64,000 nucleotides of DNA from Candidatus Kaistella beijingensis (GCF_020084865.1 NZ_CP071953.1:1302001-1366000); one strand, 5' to 3'. Shown: positions 8,473-18,254, numbered from the stretch's first letter. Made by a program: numbers and translations. The notes: generated by a model from the letters alone, not told the origin.

Positions 8473-11400
8473 CTATATCACCGCCACAATTCCTGCAAAC
8501 TTGGCATAATTTACCGAAACACCATCATCCAAATCGAAGGAAATTTGCAGGTCGGCGAGTTTTTTTAGGGCTTCGTTGTATTCTTTCAGTTCGTGTTGCT
8601 GCTTTTGCAGGTTTTCGAATTCTCGCTTTTCTGCAGTGGTGAGGAGTGCTTCTCTTGCGTGCATTTCCTCGTATTTAGAACGCAGGTATTCCTGTTGAGG
8701 ATGCAAATATTGGCGCATCACTTTCTGCACCGTATATTCGTCCATTCTGTGCATGTAGACGAGGACGCGGAAAGCAGATTGCTGCGGTTTTTTCGGGTTG
8801 GAACAGAAGAGCCAATAAATGGGTTTTTTCTTATACATTTTGCCGGAAATATGGTGGTCCCAAAACTTCTCTGTGATCCATTTTTCCAATGGCATCCCCA
8901 AACTTCGGTTGATGAAGTTCATATTTTCCTGTTGCGATTTTGCGCCCCAAATGTGGTACACCAAATCTTCAATTCTGCGCACCGCATCATCCGGAAATGC
9001 ACAGTTGCTTCCCATTAAAGGAATAATCGCGTCGTCATCTATTTCTAAAGTGAACGGAATTGCCACATTCTCTACAGGATAAGCTGCGGTTTCTTCTTCT
9101 GTAGGATTGGGATGTGCAATGTGAAGACCGGTTTTGTCTAAACGGTATCTGCCGAGTAAAACCCCGATCAACCAAGACATCAACTGACTTACCACCACAT
9201 CTTGCTGGAACGGAAGCAAGACTTCTTTTTCTGAATTTCTAAACGAATCTTCTAAAGCGTTCAGATCATCTGCTTTTAGTTCGTCCTGCAAAATGGTGAT
9301 GTCTTTTAAAGCGACTTCGGGAGTGAGTTCGTCCTGAAGCCCGTAGATTTCTATAAAAATACGGTTGAGTTCTTCCTCATTTTGGTGGAGTTGAAAGAAA
9401 TCTGCGGACACTTTTTGCCGCCACGCTGAAAATGCGGCAGGAAGCGAATCTGTATTTTGCGCCACCAAAGGATTTATGGCAAAATCCCAAGAAGTTTCAC
9501 GGGAATCCCAATCGGTTTTGGAGAGGAAAATATTCTCAGTTGTTAAGTTTGCAGCATTACTAATTTTGTCACTACTTTTAAAGGGAATATTTTGGACATC
9601 AATTGATTGATAATTCATTGTTGGATTATAAATTTCTAAAATATCTTGTGCAAATGAACTATTAACCAATGCTAAAGCATACTTATTTAAAATATCACTA
9701 TTAAAAATTGCGGGAGATCCTGCAACATCCCAAATAAAACCTGATGGTAAATATCTAGCATTAAATTTACCTGCAGTAATAAATGACCAAGTAAAGCCTT
9801 GTTTAAAATATAAATACTGTAGTGTAGTTTTAGATCGATTAAATTCATTCTTTCGGCTCCAATCTACTAGAAATTCGTGATTACCAAACCATTTTCTAAA
9901 ACCACCTCCTTTTGTATATGGTATCCACTTTCTATCAGCAGTATATTCTGATATATCCTGAAGATTAAGAGCAATACTATTCTTGGAAATCTCACTCCAA
10001 ACCTTTAAAAAGACATTGTTATTTCCTGTAGTTAAACCGGTTATAATTTCACCTTGATCTCCTAAAAGATTGGATGAAAAAAGACTTAATATTTTTTCAC
10101 TCACCCAATACGCAATCGGACTTCCGGGAATTTTATCAAAATTGGTTTGTGGGATTCTTGCATACCTTCCGTTGTCCTTTTTAGGGAAAACATATGGAAC
10201 ATTTATTTCTCTGTCAACATCTTCAATTTTCAGATAAGAATATTCCCCAATTTTTATGTTTTTAGATTTTTCTAAAACTACCATTGCAGTTCCAAAAGCA
10301 ATTCCTAAAATATGCCATCCAAAATGTCCTAAACTAACGATAGAATATTTATCAATAAGCGATTTGCGTAATTTTTCATAGGAAGAAAGAAACATCCAAG
10401 ATTCCATTGTAATGCATCCCATTCTTGCATCATCTTTCACCAACTCCATCATCTTTTCAATAAAAACCGCAAACAAATCCGATTTTGAATTGGGATAATT
10501 TTTATCTAAATATCCTGCTAATTCACCATTCATCGACTTTCTTCCCATATACGGCGGATTTGCCACTACTGCCGCATATTTTTTGGTTAAAACCAAAGCC
10601 ACTTCCACATAGGTTTTCAGGTTTTCCCAAATACCGGTTTTTTCAATATCCAATATTCCTTTTTCGGCGTCGGCATCCCAAATTTTTCGATTGGTTTCTA
10701 AAACTTCCCGCGCTTCATCGCTCAAAGTAAGTTTCAAGGCAGAACCAATGTTTTTTCCTTGCTGCAAAAGATTAAGGGCGGTAAAAATTTCGTTTACGCT
10801 TTTGTTTTCGGTAAAAAGCGCAATTTCTTCCGAGGTAAAATGATGCGTTTCGGGAAATGCGTACACATGAGGAATTGGGATGGCTTTTTGTGCCAAAAAT
10901 TCGGTTCCCTGTCCTGCAGTAATTTGTTCTAGCTGTTGCGCGGCTTTCAGCAAAACGGCAAATCTCGCGAGTTGCATCGCACGGTCATCCAAATCGAGCC
11001 CAAAAAGATTGTGATGCAAAATGTGTTCTACCGCCGCTTTTGCGGCGTAACCCTGTTCCCGGTACATTTTGAAAAGCCACGCAAAACCGGTGACCAAAAT
11101 GTGTCCGGAACCTGAAGCCGGATCTATTAAGGTCAGCTCTGTAATATCATTGATGAGTGCAGGATTTTTGTCGTCTTCATTCTCTACCAAATACTTCATT
11201 TCTGTTTTCAGCACAGATTGCTCCTCAAAATCGAGATACATTTTTCCCACGGTATTTTCCACCATATAACTCACAATCCATTTTGGCGTGAAGATTTGTG
11301 TGGCAGCGGGAATATCTTCGGGACGCGCCTTTTTATTTTTTTTGAAACCGGCAAAAACCTCATCTTTTTTATCGGCAATATAGAACTGATAAAGCCAACC

Positions 11401-12036
11401 GATAAGTTCCACCTCCCGGAAATCGGCTTCAGAAATATTTTTCTCGTCATTCAGCAAGCCCAGAAATCCATTGGGTGACAGCAAATTTTGCGGAATAAGG
11501 ATTTCGGTATAATCGTTTATTTTTCCGAAAATTTCCTTTAGAAGTTGGTTTTTGCTGCAATAATCGATGATGAGAATGGCAAATGCTTTTTCATCCTGAT
11601 TGTTGAGCAACGCTTCCTGCAGATTTTTGAGCTGTGCAGTATTGGTTACGGTGTGGTTTCCTGCTTTTGCCTGCTGCAAAATTTCGGGAACGGTGCTGCC
11701 CTCGCGAAAACGCAAAACCGGTGCGATAAATTGGTTTTCTTCCAAAATCTTAATCGCCGTCAATCGGTTGAACCAAGTATATGCTGCTTCTTCCACCACA
11801 TCTTTGAAGCTTTCTTTGGAAGCGGAGACTTTTCGGCGCAAGTTTTCCCATTTCGGAACTACCGTAACATCGTTGTACACATTTCCACGGAAAGAATAAC
11901 CACCGGCAACAGAAACCGGCTGCTCGTGAATGTTCCCTTTCTCATCAAATCCCCAATATTTCAGCTGATTGCTGACAGCTTCACAAAGATTGAGGCGGGA
12001 AATTCGGGCGAAAGATTTTATAGGGGCGGTGTTCAT
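8473..12036 (-). CDS. pglX: BREX adenine methyltransferase PglX
   Basis: 1187 aa, full length for BREX type 1 PglX (BrxX). Motif I LIDPASGSG at about 303-311 binds S-adenosylmethionine, and the catalytic NPPY is intact at 493-496 (VVANPPYMGRK), so it should methylate the N6 of an adenine in an asymmetric host motif. The middle third supplies target recognition and is AT-richer in codon use, as often seen for such domains. The C-terminal third has long helical segments. The start ATG (12034-12036) follows directly on a run of 7-bp tandem repeats that fills the gap to brxC, so slippage could change its ribosome loading. The target motif cannot be read from the sequence. Confidence 0.95.
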   Translation of the reverse strand: MNTAPIKSFARISRLNLCEAVSNQLKYWGFDEKGNIHEQPVSVAGGYSFRGNVYNDVTVVPKWENLRRKVSASKESFKDVVEEAAYTWFNRLTAIKILEENQFIAPVLRFREGSTVPEILQQAKAGNHTVTNTAQLKNLQEALLNNQDEKAFAILIIDYCSKNQLLKEIFGKINDYTEILIPQNLLSPNGFLGLLNDEKNISEADFREVELIGWLYQFYIADKKDEVFAGFKKNKKARPEDIPAATQIFTPKWIVSYMVENTVGKMYLDFEEQSVLKTEMKYLVENEDDKNPALINDITELTLIDPASGSGHILVTGFAWLFKMYREQGYAAKAAVEHILHHNLFGLDLDDRAMQLARFAVLLKAAQQLEQITAGQGTEFLAQKAIPIPHVYAFPETHHFTSEEIALFTENKSVNEIFTALNLLQQGKNIGSALKLTLSDEAREVLETNRKIWDADAEKGILDIEKTGIWENLKTYVEVALVLTKKYAAVVANPPYMGRKSMNGELAGYLDKNYPNSKSDLFAVFIEKMMELVKDDARMGCITMESWMFLSSYEKLRKSLIDKYSIVSLGHFGWHILGIAFGTAMVVLEKSKNIKIGEYSYLKIEDVDREINVPYVFPKKDNGRYARIPQTNFDKIPGSPIAYWVSEKILSLFSSNLLGDQGEIITGLTTGNNNVFLKVWSEISKNSIALNLQDISEYTADRKWIPYTKGGGFRKWFGNHEFLVDWSRKNEFNRSKTTLQYLYFKQGFTWSFITAGKFNARYLPSGFIWDVAGSPAIFNSDILNKYALALVNSSFAQDILEIYNPTMNYQSIDVQNIPFKSSDKISNAANLTTENIFLSKTDWDSRETSWDFAINPLVAQNTDSLPAAFSAWRQKVSADFFQLHQNEEELNRIFIEIYGLQDELTPEVALKDITILQDELKADDLNALEDSFRNSEKEVLLPFQQDVVVSQLMSWLIGVLLGRYRLDKTGLHIAHPNPTEEETAAYPVENVAIPFTLEIDDDAIIPLMGSNCAFPDDAVRRIEDLVYHIWGAKSQQENMNFINRSLGMPLEKWITEKFWDHHISGKMYKKKPIYWLFCSNPKKPQQSAFRVLVYMHRMDEYTVQKVMRQYLHPQQEYLRSKYEEMHAREALLTTAEKREFENLQKQQHELKEYNEALKKLADLQISFDLDDGVSVNYAKFAGIVAVI

Positions 12037-12039
12037 GCT

Positions 12040-12095
12040 GATTTGAGATTTGAGATTTGAGATTTGAGATTTGAGATTTGAGATTCGAGATTTCA
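12040..12095. repeat. Tandem heptamer GATTTGA, eight units, next to the pglX start
   Basis: Six perfect copies of GATTTGA (12040-12081), then GATTCGA and GATTTCA. On the coding strand the run ends 3 bp upstream of the pglX ATG, that is, over the place where the ribosome must load. Copy number change by slippage would shift this spacing in 7-bp steps. Confidence 0.9.
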
Positions 12096-12122
12096 GTCTT
12101 CGGACTTCGGACTTCCGTCTTC
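12095..12122. repeat. Tandem heptamer GGACTTC-type, four units
   Basis: AGTCTTC, GGACTTC, GGACTTC, CGTCTTC in tandem directly after the GATTTGA run. The same heptamer, read on the other strand (GAAGTCC), is repeated inside menC at 33021-33045. Together the two runs fill almost the whole brxC-pglX gap. Confidence 0.8.
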
Positions 12123-12124
12123 TT

Positions 12125-15100
12125 CTAACTCAAAATAATTTTTCCGTTTTTGTTTTTGGAGAGTTCTATCATTATCCTGCTTCGGAGCTTATCAATGATT
12201 TTATCTACTTCTTCCGGTGTGGAAACGGTTTCGCCGGAAATGGTTTTGGAGACGGAGAAGGTTGTAATATGCTTTCCGTATTCGCCACCTTTTTCTGCGA
12301 CCTGCTTTTTATTGTGCTCATCCACAAGAAGCTTAATATTATCGAGCTTAAAATCGTGCGCTCTCAGTTCGGCAATTTCAAGTTCGCTGATGCTTTTGGA
12401 GTTTTCTAATTTTTGAAGTATGGTCTTTCGGTCTGCAAAAATGTGGGATTCCTCAAGTTTTAATTCGGTTTTTCGTTCTTCAAGCTCATCGAAAACGGCG
12501 TTGTATTTTTCCAAAACTTTGGTTCGGAAATCCTCTAAAAGAAGGGCAACCGCTTTTTTCAGATCCTTATAATATTTCAGAATTGCAGGAAACTGAATTC
12601 CGGGATCTGCATCTGTCGCCATATACGCATTGATGATGGACACTGCATTTTCGTGCGTTTCATCTAATTTTTCAAGATTTGCCTTCTCATCGGAAATATA
12701 CTTTCGGATTTCGGAATAATTATTAAAATGATGATCAATAAAGTCTTTAATCGCAGTGAAACGGTCTCTTTGCTGCTGAAGGATTTCTTTTTCGGCTACG
12801 GTTTTAGAGATTACTTTTTCGTTGCTTTTTGTCTCCCGTAGTTCTGCAAGCGACTTGTGGTATTGCCTGATGGAATTGCTGAAAGGATAACCTTCGTATT
12901 CCTCCCGATATTTATTTACAGCCAATAACTGATCTCCCAAAAACTGATGGAAACCTTGTACAGTTTCGTTCACTTCTTCGCCTTCAGGAATTTGGTAGCC
13001 GATAAAAATGTCTTTCAAAGCATTGCGAAACTCTTTTACTTCATCCTGATTATAATCTTTCACCGCTTTTACTTCAATACCTGATCTAGAAGCGGAATTG
13101 ATGGCTTTATCAAAAAAGTTTTTCAATTCGAGTTCGTCATTCAGGTAGTAAAAACTGCGGTGCTTTTTGCGAACGATATTGAAAACTATATGCAGTGTCG
13201 CCAAATCCTTCCATCCATACGGTGCTTTTTCGAACTGTTTCACCAATTCTGAAAGATTGATAGCGTTTCCGGAATTGGTAATTCTGTTGTTAACTTCCTG
13301 TTCTGCAAGGTTGAGGGAATTGTCGGTTTCCGGCATTACCAAAGATTTTGCAATGGCGTTTTTCAAATCGTCATTGGTATTTGCAAATTGGTTGCTCCAA
13401 TCGTGATTTTTATAAACCGATTTCACGTGGTTTTGCAGCATTTCCTGAAAACGGTTTGCAGGATTGGAAGTGCTAATTCTGTTGCCTTCAATCACCTGAT
13501 TTTGTGACGTATAAGAAGTTTGTGCAAAAAGTTTCTCAAAACGGGTTTGCAGTTCGCGAAGTAATTTGATGTTATTAACTCCAAATTCTTCAATGGTTTT
13601 CACTCTTTCTCCTGTTGCATTTCCACGGTTGTCTTCCAAATATTTGGTGGTCCTTGCATAAGTGAGGAAATCTTTTTTGAAATCGGGATTTTGATTGAAC
13701 CATTCTGCAATATTCACATTCAGTTCAGACGAAGGAATATTCATTGCTTTTTGATGAAGATCGGTACCGTCGTAAAGCACGAATTTCACGTTGAATTCGC
13801 CGCCTGTACTTTCCTCTTTGTCATCAATGGAAAGGTTTATTTTTATATTTCGGTTTCCAATATTGATGTTCTGTTGCGGATTGAGATACCTCTTGATGAA
13901 CTGTTCGTAAAAATATTTTAAAAGGATTCCGTTATTAACAGTGGTTGCGGTGATGGAATTGGCGACCTGAATACCGTCGTTATCCAAAAATCGGTATTTT
14001 CCTTCGCTCATTTGAACGATGTTTTTGTCCACCAAAATATCCAAAATCTTTTGAACTCTCTGCTGTAGTTCAATTTTCACCGTCTTGATATCGTTGATCA
14101 ACAAAAGTGCAAGATTCTCTACCGTTGCAGGAAAATTTATTTTCAGTGATTCATCTAAATTTGAGATCATAAAGAGTACTTTCATTACTCTGTTTGCAAA
14201 AGCTTTATCATCAAAATCGATATTAAAACCTCTGTTGAGGATTGAATTTGCAGCGTGTGTAAGATTTTTGCTCAGCTGATCATTGAAGAAGTTATCAAAA
14301 GAAATGAAATATCCTACATCCTGATTCATTTGTTCTTTTGCAGTAAAATGAGTGATTCCGAGGATTGCTCTTTCAGTATTTCTTACACCTTCACCTACAA
14401 AACCTACCGTAGAAAAGGACTGAAACACATCCGAAATCAACCTGAACTGATAAGGAACGAAAGGATAAGCCAAATAGAAATTTTCAGGACTGTGATAATT
14501 TTTATACAAATCGTGATCAAACACAAACTGATTTTGGATGCCGCCTTTATTGTCTTGGTAATAATCAATCAATGCTGTACTTCCGGAAGCATTTTTTTCA
14601 AGAAGCCTTTTCTGTGCAATATAAGCTGCATCCTGAGCATCGAGAGAAATCATCGTTTCAAATCTCCCCATAATTTTCCCAAAACCATCAGATTTGTTTT
14701 CAGTATTGTTAACCAAATTGCTCAAATCCTGTTGCGCAGTACACACAATCCACACTTTGGAACCGAGTGCTTTGCCTACTTCTTCAACAATCGTCTGAAG
14801 ATTCAGCAAAAGTGAAGTGTTGGTTCCGATGTATTGCGAAACTTCGTCCATCAGAAAAACAAGACGATAATTTTCCGGTTTTTCTTTTACGTATTCTTTC
14901 AGCTCGTGGATGAGATCTGCGATGGTGAAATCTGTTTTATCCTTTAGCGATTCTTTCAATGATTCTTTATCAATTTCGGCATCGAAAAAGTGAGCAGTAT
15001 CTATTAGTAAATCCCTTTTTAATTTTACAAAATTGCTGATGTTTCCATCTCTCCATTCCACACCAAAATCAGCTTTTATCTTGTTTTTGAAATCTTCAAA

Positions 15101-15649
15101 CTTTCCAATTTTTTGCAGGTGTTTTTCTACAAGTTGTGCTAAAGTGATGTTGGAAGAGTTGAATCCTCTTTTTGCATTGAGCTGATTGAGCAAAATCCTA
15201 GTAATAGTATCATTATTCTTCTGCGATTCTGAAACCGCATCGATATTGAAAATGATTTCTTCTACTTCCATTTTGTTCAGCTTACTTTCGATAACTGAAA
15301 CATTGGAAAGTGTAACTTCATCTAAAACATCGAGCTCCTTATTATTTGAAATTGCATCTTTATAACAGGCAAAAGCTTTTTCGCGAGTATCTAAATTCAA
15401 ACAATAAAAAAGATATTTGATGAAGTGCGATTTACCGCTTCCGTAATAACCGCTGATCCAAATTCCGGTTTTTCCTTCGGTTTTGTTTACAACTGCATTT
15501 AGAAATTTATAAAGATTTTTGATGATGTCTTTTGTAAAAACATATTCTTCAATTTCCTGTTTGATATGTTCGGAATCCATATCACCTACAACCACTGCAG
15601 GATTAATATGGCGATCAATTTCTTTTAAGTAAATAGATTGTAACTTCAT
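12125..15649 (-). CDS. brxC: BREX protein BrxC (large P-loop ATPase)
   Basis: 1174 aa, typical of BrxC/PglY. Walker A GYYGSGKSH at about 67-75 and Walker B VFLMDEVSQ at 264-272. The family is essential for BREX methylation and defence, and is related to ORC/Cdc6-like STAND ATPases. Long charged coiled-coil stretches occupy about 830-1110, with a Lys-rich C-terminus. It begins 11 bp after brxB, so the two are co-translated in one operon. The stop lies against the heptamer repeats in front of pglX. No frameshift or lost motif is seen. Confidence 0.94.
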   Translation of the reverse strand: MKLQSIYLKEIDRHINPAVVVGDMDSEHIKQEIEEYVFTKDIIKNLYKFLNAVVNKTEGKTGIWISGYYGSGKSHFIKYLFYCLNLDTREKAFACYKDAISNNKELDVLDEVTLSNVSVIESKLNKMEVEEIIFNIDAVSESQKNNDTITRILLNQLNAKRGFNSSNITLAQLVEKHLQKIGKFEDFKNKIKADFGVEWRDGNISNFVKLKRDLLIDTAHFFDAEIDKESLKESLKDKTDFTIADLIHELKEYVKEKPENYRLVFLMDEVSQYIGTNTSLLLNLQTIVEEVGKALGSKVWIVCTAQQDLSNLVNNTENKSDGFGKIMGRFETMISLDAQDAAYIAQKRLLEKNASGSTALIDYYQDNKGGIQNQFVFDHDLYKNYHSPENFYLAYPFVPYQFRLISDVFQSFSTVGFVGEGVRNTERAILGITHFTAKEQMNQDVGYFISFDNFFNDQLSKNLTHAANSILNRGFNIDFDDKAFANRVMKVLFMISNLDESLKINFPATVENLALLLINDIKTVKIELQQRVQKILDILVDKNIVQMSEGKYRFLDNDGIQVANSITATTVNNGILLKYFYEQFIKRYLNPQQNINIGNRNIKINLSIDDKEESTGGEFNVKFVLYDGTDLHQKAMNIPSSELNVNIAEWFNQNPDFKKDFLTYARTTKYLEDNRGNATGERVKTIEEFGVNNIKLLRELQTRFEKLFAQTSYTSQNQVIEGNRISTSNPANRFQEMLQNHVKSVYKNHDWSNQFANTNDDLKNAIAKSLVMPETDNSLNLAEQEVNNRITNSGNAINLSELVKQFEKAPYGWKDLATLHIVFNIVRKKHRSFYYLNDELELKNFFDKAINSASRSGIEVKAVKDYNQDEVKEFRNALKDIFIGYQIPEGEEVNETVQGFHQFLGDQLLAVNKYREEYEGYPFSNSIRQYHKSLAELRETKSNEKVISKTVAEKEILQQQRDRFTAIKDFIDHHFNNYSEIRKYISDEKANLEKLDETHENAVSIINAYMATDADPGIQFPAILKYYKDLKKAVALLLEDFRTKVLEKYNAVFDELEERKTELKLEESHIFADRKTILQKLENSKSISELEIAELRAHDFKLDNIKLLVDEHNKKQVAEKGGEYGKHITTFSVSKTISGETVSTPEEVDKIIDKLRSRIMIELSKNKNGKIILS

Positions 15650-15660
15650 TCGATTCTAAT

Positions 15661-16293
15661 TTATTGTGATATCAGTTGGTTTAGGTGATTGGCTCTGTAC
15701 ACATTTTCATCTCCAAAAATACCGAAAAGTGAATAGTGATCATTCTTGAGTTCGCCGGGATAAAATGCAATTAATTTATAATTTCTCACATATTCTTCCG
15801 TCTTTTTCAAAAATTCGGAAAGCCGCAGATATGGAAAAATGGATCCGAATCCGTAAAGTAAGAGGTACACTCGATCGGGAGATTTCTCGTCAAAATAAGC
15901 TTTGAGTTTCTCGCCTATATGATTGATAAATCCTTTTTCAACCGCATCATTATCATTTTTTTCCTGCGCTTTTTCAGCGATAAAGTCTAATGCGTTTTCC
16001 TCATCAATTTCTTCCAGTTCAAAAATTTGTTCCAAAAGACTGCTGCCCATAAATATATTGTGCTTCAAATAATCTATAAACTCGTTATAAATGTTCAACA
16101 CAAGACAATTGAGGTTATTTGATGGACGCTGTAATTTACGGTCAAGTTCCTTTATTTCTTCTCTAATCTGAAATTCCTTTTCGGGATTATAGGTATAGAT
16201 ATATACAGGAAAGAAAAGCAAACCTGTATCGGGATCCTTAAATTCTTCTTCGGAAAGAAGCGAAAAAATTTTATCGTTGATATTATTTGGCAT
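15661..16293 (-). CDS. brxB: BREX protein BrxB (DUF1788)
   Basis: 210 aa. Matches the DUF1788 family in size and in segments such as VYLLLYGFGSIFPYLRLSEFL and LIAFYPGELKNDHYSLFGIF near the C-terminus, which are characteristic of BrxB. Its role is not enzymatic as far as known; it is required for BREX function and lies between brxA and brxC in all type 1 loci. Only 3 bp separate it from brxA, so translation is likely coupled. The order brxA-brxB-brxC-pglX-pglZ-brxL defines type 1 BREX. Confidence 0.9.
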   Translation of the reverse strand: MPNNINDKIFSLLSEEEFKDPDTGLLFFPVYIYTYNPEKEFQIREEIKELDRKLQRPSNNLNCLVLNIYNEFIDYLKHNIFMGSSLLEQIFELEEIDEENALDFIAEKAQEKNDNDAVEKGFINHIGEKLKAYFDEKSPDRVYLLLYGFGSIFPYLRLSEFLKKTEEYVRNYKLIAFYPGELKNDHYSLFGIFGDENVYRANHLNQLISQ

Positions 16294-16296
16294 GAA

Positions 16297-16884
16297 TTAT
16301 TTTAGAATTTGACTGTTCAACATCAGACAGTTTAAGAACCATTGCTCATTATTTTCGGAAATGATTCTCATTAAATCATATGATGGCTCAACTGCAATAA
16401 TTTTTTCTTTACTATAAATTCCCACTTCCTTAAAAATTTTTATGGCAACCTGCGAAAGTTTATATCTTGTGTTCTCAGAGATTTTATCAATTTCCTCAAC
16501 ACTTAACTTTTGAGATAAAAAATATTGAAAATCATAAGTCTGCAAATCATAATCGAAAGTTTTCCATTTCTGATAAACGACTTCCAAAGCAAATTCAGCA
16601 ATTATGGTGTAAGTTTTACAAATGGCTAAAAACAAAATAATTTTTTGATCTACAACCGAAAGTGATTGGAATGCGTGAAGATAATGGATTTGTAAATTTT
16701 TCAGTCTTTTATCGAGTTCGCTTTTAATTCTTTTCTTGGAAGATTCAGAATTGGTGGGGATAACCAATTGATTCACATTTTCTGTTCCATCAAGAAAATC
16801 AGTGAAATCGGAAATGTTCTCCACGTAAATTTTTGCCTCACTATAAAGCAATGCCCCCGCTGTAAATCCAAGATTATAACTCAT
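16297..16884 (-). CDS. brxA: BREX protein BrxA (DUF1819)
   Basis: 195 aa, the DUF1819 family. It starts SYNLGFTAGALLYSEAKIYVE, with the family's conserved Gly-Phe-Thr and Ala-Leu-Leu pattern, and continues as an all-helical protein. A structure of a family member shows a NusB-like helical fold that binds DNA. It is the first gene of the operon. The promoter and operator lie about 80-115 bp upstream, in the divergent gap with the WYL regulator. Confidence rests on both the family pattern and the position. Confidence 0.9.
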   Translation of the reverse strand: MSYNLGFTAGALLYSEAKIYVENISDFTDFLDGTENVNQLVIPTNSESSKKRIKSELDKRLKNLQIHYLHAFQSLSVVDQKIILFLAICKTYTIIAEFALEVVYQKWKTFDYDLQTYDFQYFLSQKLSVEEIDKISENTRYKLSQVAIKIFKEVGIYSKEKIIAVEPSYDLMRIISENNEQWFLNCLMLNSQILK

Positions 16885-16963
16885 TTTTGAAAAAACTTAA
16901 AACTGTAAATATACGGAATGAAAGTGTTTTAGTAAAATTGGAGATATACAAATCATAATCTTC

Positions 16964-17015
16964 CAAATTTACAAAACTCCTGTGCGGTATATCTGCACAA
17001 AAATAATTAACTTTA
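16964..17015. promoter_or_regulatory. Divergent brx operon / WYL regulator promoters sharing one operator
   Basis: Inverted repeat GTGCG-N7-TGCAC at 16982-16998. On the minus strand a perfect -7 box TAAATTTG (16964-16971) lies 10 bp away and drives brxA. On the plus strand TAACTTTA (17008-17015) lies 9 bp away and drives the regulator. One bound protein could repress both. The geometry is that of the sites at 3546 and 18051. Confidence 0.7.
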
Positions 17016-17044
17016 CAGAACACTTGGGCAAAAAATCCTAATCC

Positions 17045-18040
17045 ATGGCAACCAATAAAAATGCGGTTTTACGATACAAGATTCTGGATTCCTGTTTTTC
17101 AAATCCATACAGGAAATTCTTCATTAGTGATTTGATCAAAATTTGCGGTGAAAAACTTTCTGAACATTTTGGGTATGAAGTCACTGTTTCAAGAAGAACA
17201 ATTCTGGATGACATTAAATTCATGAGAAGTTTGGCTGGATACGACGCTCCAATTATTTCGGTTCCCGACGGCAAAAAAGTATATTATCAATATGAAGATC
17301 CTGATTTTTCAATTCTTAAAAAGCCACTTTCCACTAAAGAAATGGAGAGTTTGAATGAAGCACTTCAAATCTTGAACAGGATGAAAAATTTGCCCGGTTT
17401 CGATTGGGTAGATTCTATTTCGGCTAAAATAAACTCGGGCCTTGATTTGCAGCACTCTGAGCGAAAAATTATAAGTTTCGAAGAAAATGAATTCCTTGTA
17501 GGAACCGAGTTTTTAAGTCCTCTTTATCAATCGATACTTAACAAAAATGCACTGAAAGTATCCTATAAAAGTTTCAGAAGCGAAAAGCCAATCCATATCA
17601 TCTTTTCACCCCAATATCTGAAACAATACAACAACCGATGGTTTGTATTTGGTGAAAATCACGAATTTAAAAGCATTCAAAACCTTGCATTGGACAGGAT
17701 TAAAAAACTTTCACCGTCTAAACATCCATATTGTGAATCTACCGTAGATTTCGAAGAATATTTCGAAGATATAATAGGCGTAACAAATGATTTAAGCAAA
17801 AAACCTATAAAAGTAATCATCGAGTTAAGCGATCAAGTTGCTCCATATATTGTAACTAAACCGATGCATGGTTCACAAAAAATAAAAGATAATATTCTTA
17901 CACTTAATGTAAAACACAATCAGGAATTAGAGACTTTGCTCCTTTCCTATGGAGAGCGAATTAAAATTTTGGAGCCACAATCATTGGTGGACGCTTTGAA
18001 ACTGAGGGTTTCAGATCAGCACAACCATTATTTCAAATAA
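17045..18040 (+). CDS. WYL-domain transcriptional regulator (BrxR-like)
   Basis: 331 aa. An N-terminal winged helix-turn-helix (recognition helix about 47-61, TVSRRTILDDIKFMR) is followed by a WYL ligand-sensing domain at about 155-225 with RWFVFG (198... 203) and LDRI (216-219), and a C-terminal beta domain. WYL regulators of this layout (BrxR) sit beside BREX and other defence loci and repress them by binding inverted repeats. It is divergent from brxA across a 160-bp gap that has one inverted repeat between both promoters, so autoregulation is likely. The ligand is unknown. Confidence 0.9.
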   Translation: MATNKNAVLRYKILDSCFSNPYRKFFISDLIKICGEKLSEHFGYEVTVSRRTILDDIKFMRSLAGYDAPIISVPDGKKVYYQYEDPDFSILKKPLSTKEMESLNEALQILNRMKNLPGFDWVDSISAKINSGLDLQHSERKIISFEENEFLVGTEFLSPLYQSILNKNALKVSYKSFRSEKPIHIIFSPQYLKQYNNRWFVFGENHEFKSIQNLALDRIKKLSPSKHPYCESTVDFEEYFEDIIGVTNDLSKKPIKVIIELSDQVAPYIVTKPMHGSQKIKDNILTLNVKHNQELETLLLSYGERIKILEPQSLVDALKLRVSDQHNHYFK

Positions 18041-18050
18041 TATTTTTGTA

Positions 18051-18085
18051 GTGCAATTCTGCTGCACAATATCTGTTTTACTTTG
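18051..18085 (+). promoter_or_regulatory. Operator and promoter of the leader-RNA transcript
   Basis: Inverted repeat GTGCA-N7-TGCAC at 18051-18067, 10 bp, then the -7 box TTACTTTG (18078-18085). Identical geometry to the HIRAN-gene promoter, and the two share the string TTTTACTTTGCA. Transcription should begin near 18092, a few bases before the structured leader. Confidence 0.7.
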
Positions 18086-18103
18086 CAATAGAAAACAAGA
18101 ACA

Positions 18104-18223
18104 ATCATCAGGAGATTCCGCAAAGACGGAACGCCAACCGAGAGATCCAAAATCCACGGTGGTAAAGTATGAGGGCAACCGCCAAAATATAAGGTAACAT
18201 CCCATTACTTTTTTCCTGCTGAT
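18104..18223 (+). ncRNA. Structured leader RNA, copy 1
   Basis: A closing stem pairs ATCATCAGGA (18104-18113) with TCCTGCTGAT (18214-18223; one mismatch). Inside are hairpin TTCCG/CGGAA (18116-18131), a stem CCAACCG/CGGTGG with one bulge (18134-18162), and a short hairpin GGC/GCC (18174-18183). The loop ACC of the last hairpin can pair with GGT at 18193-18195 as a pseudoknot. The same elements recur at 18760-18884. The leader fills the 5' UTR of the next gene. It does not show the cores of the riboswitch classes I know. Confidence 0.65.
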
Positions 18224-18254
18224 AAAAATAAATTTAACCACAAAATTTACTTTT

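Noticed and set aside
12040..12122. CRISPR array
   Set aside because: Units of 7 bp without spacers; no cas genes in the window.
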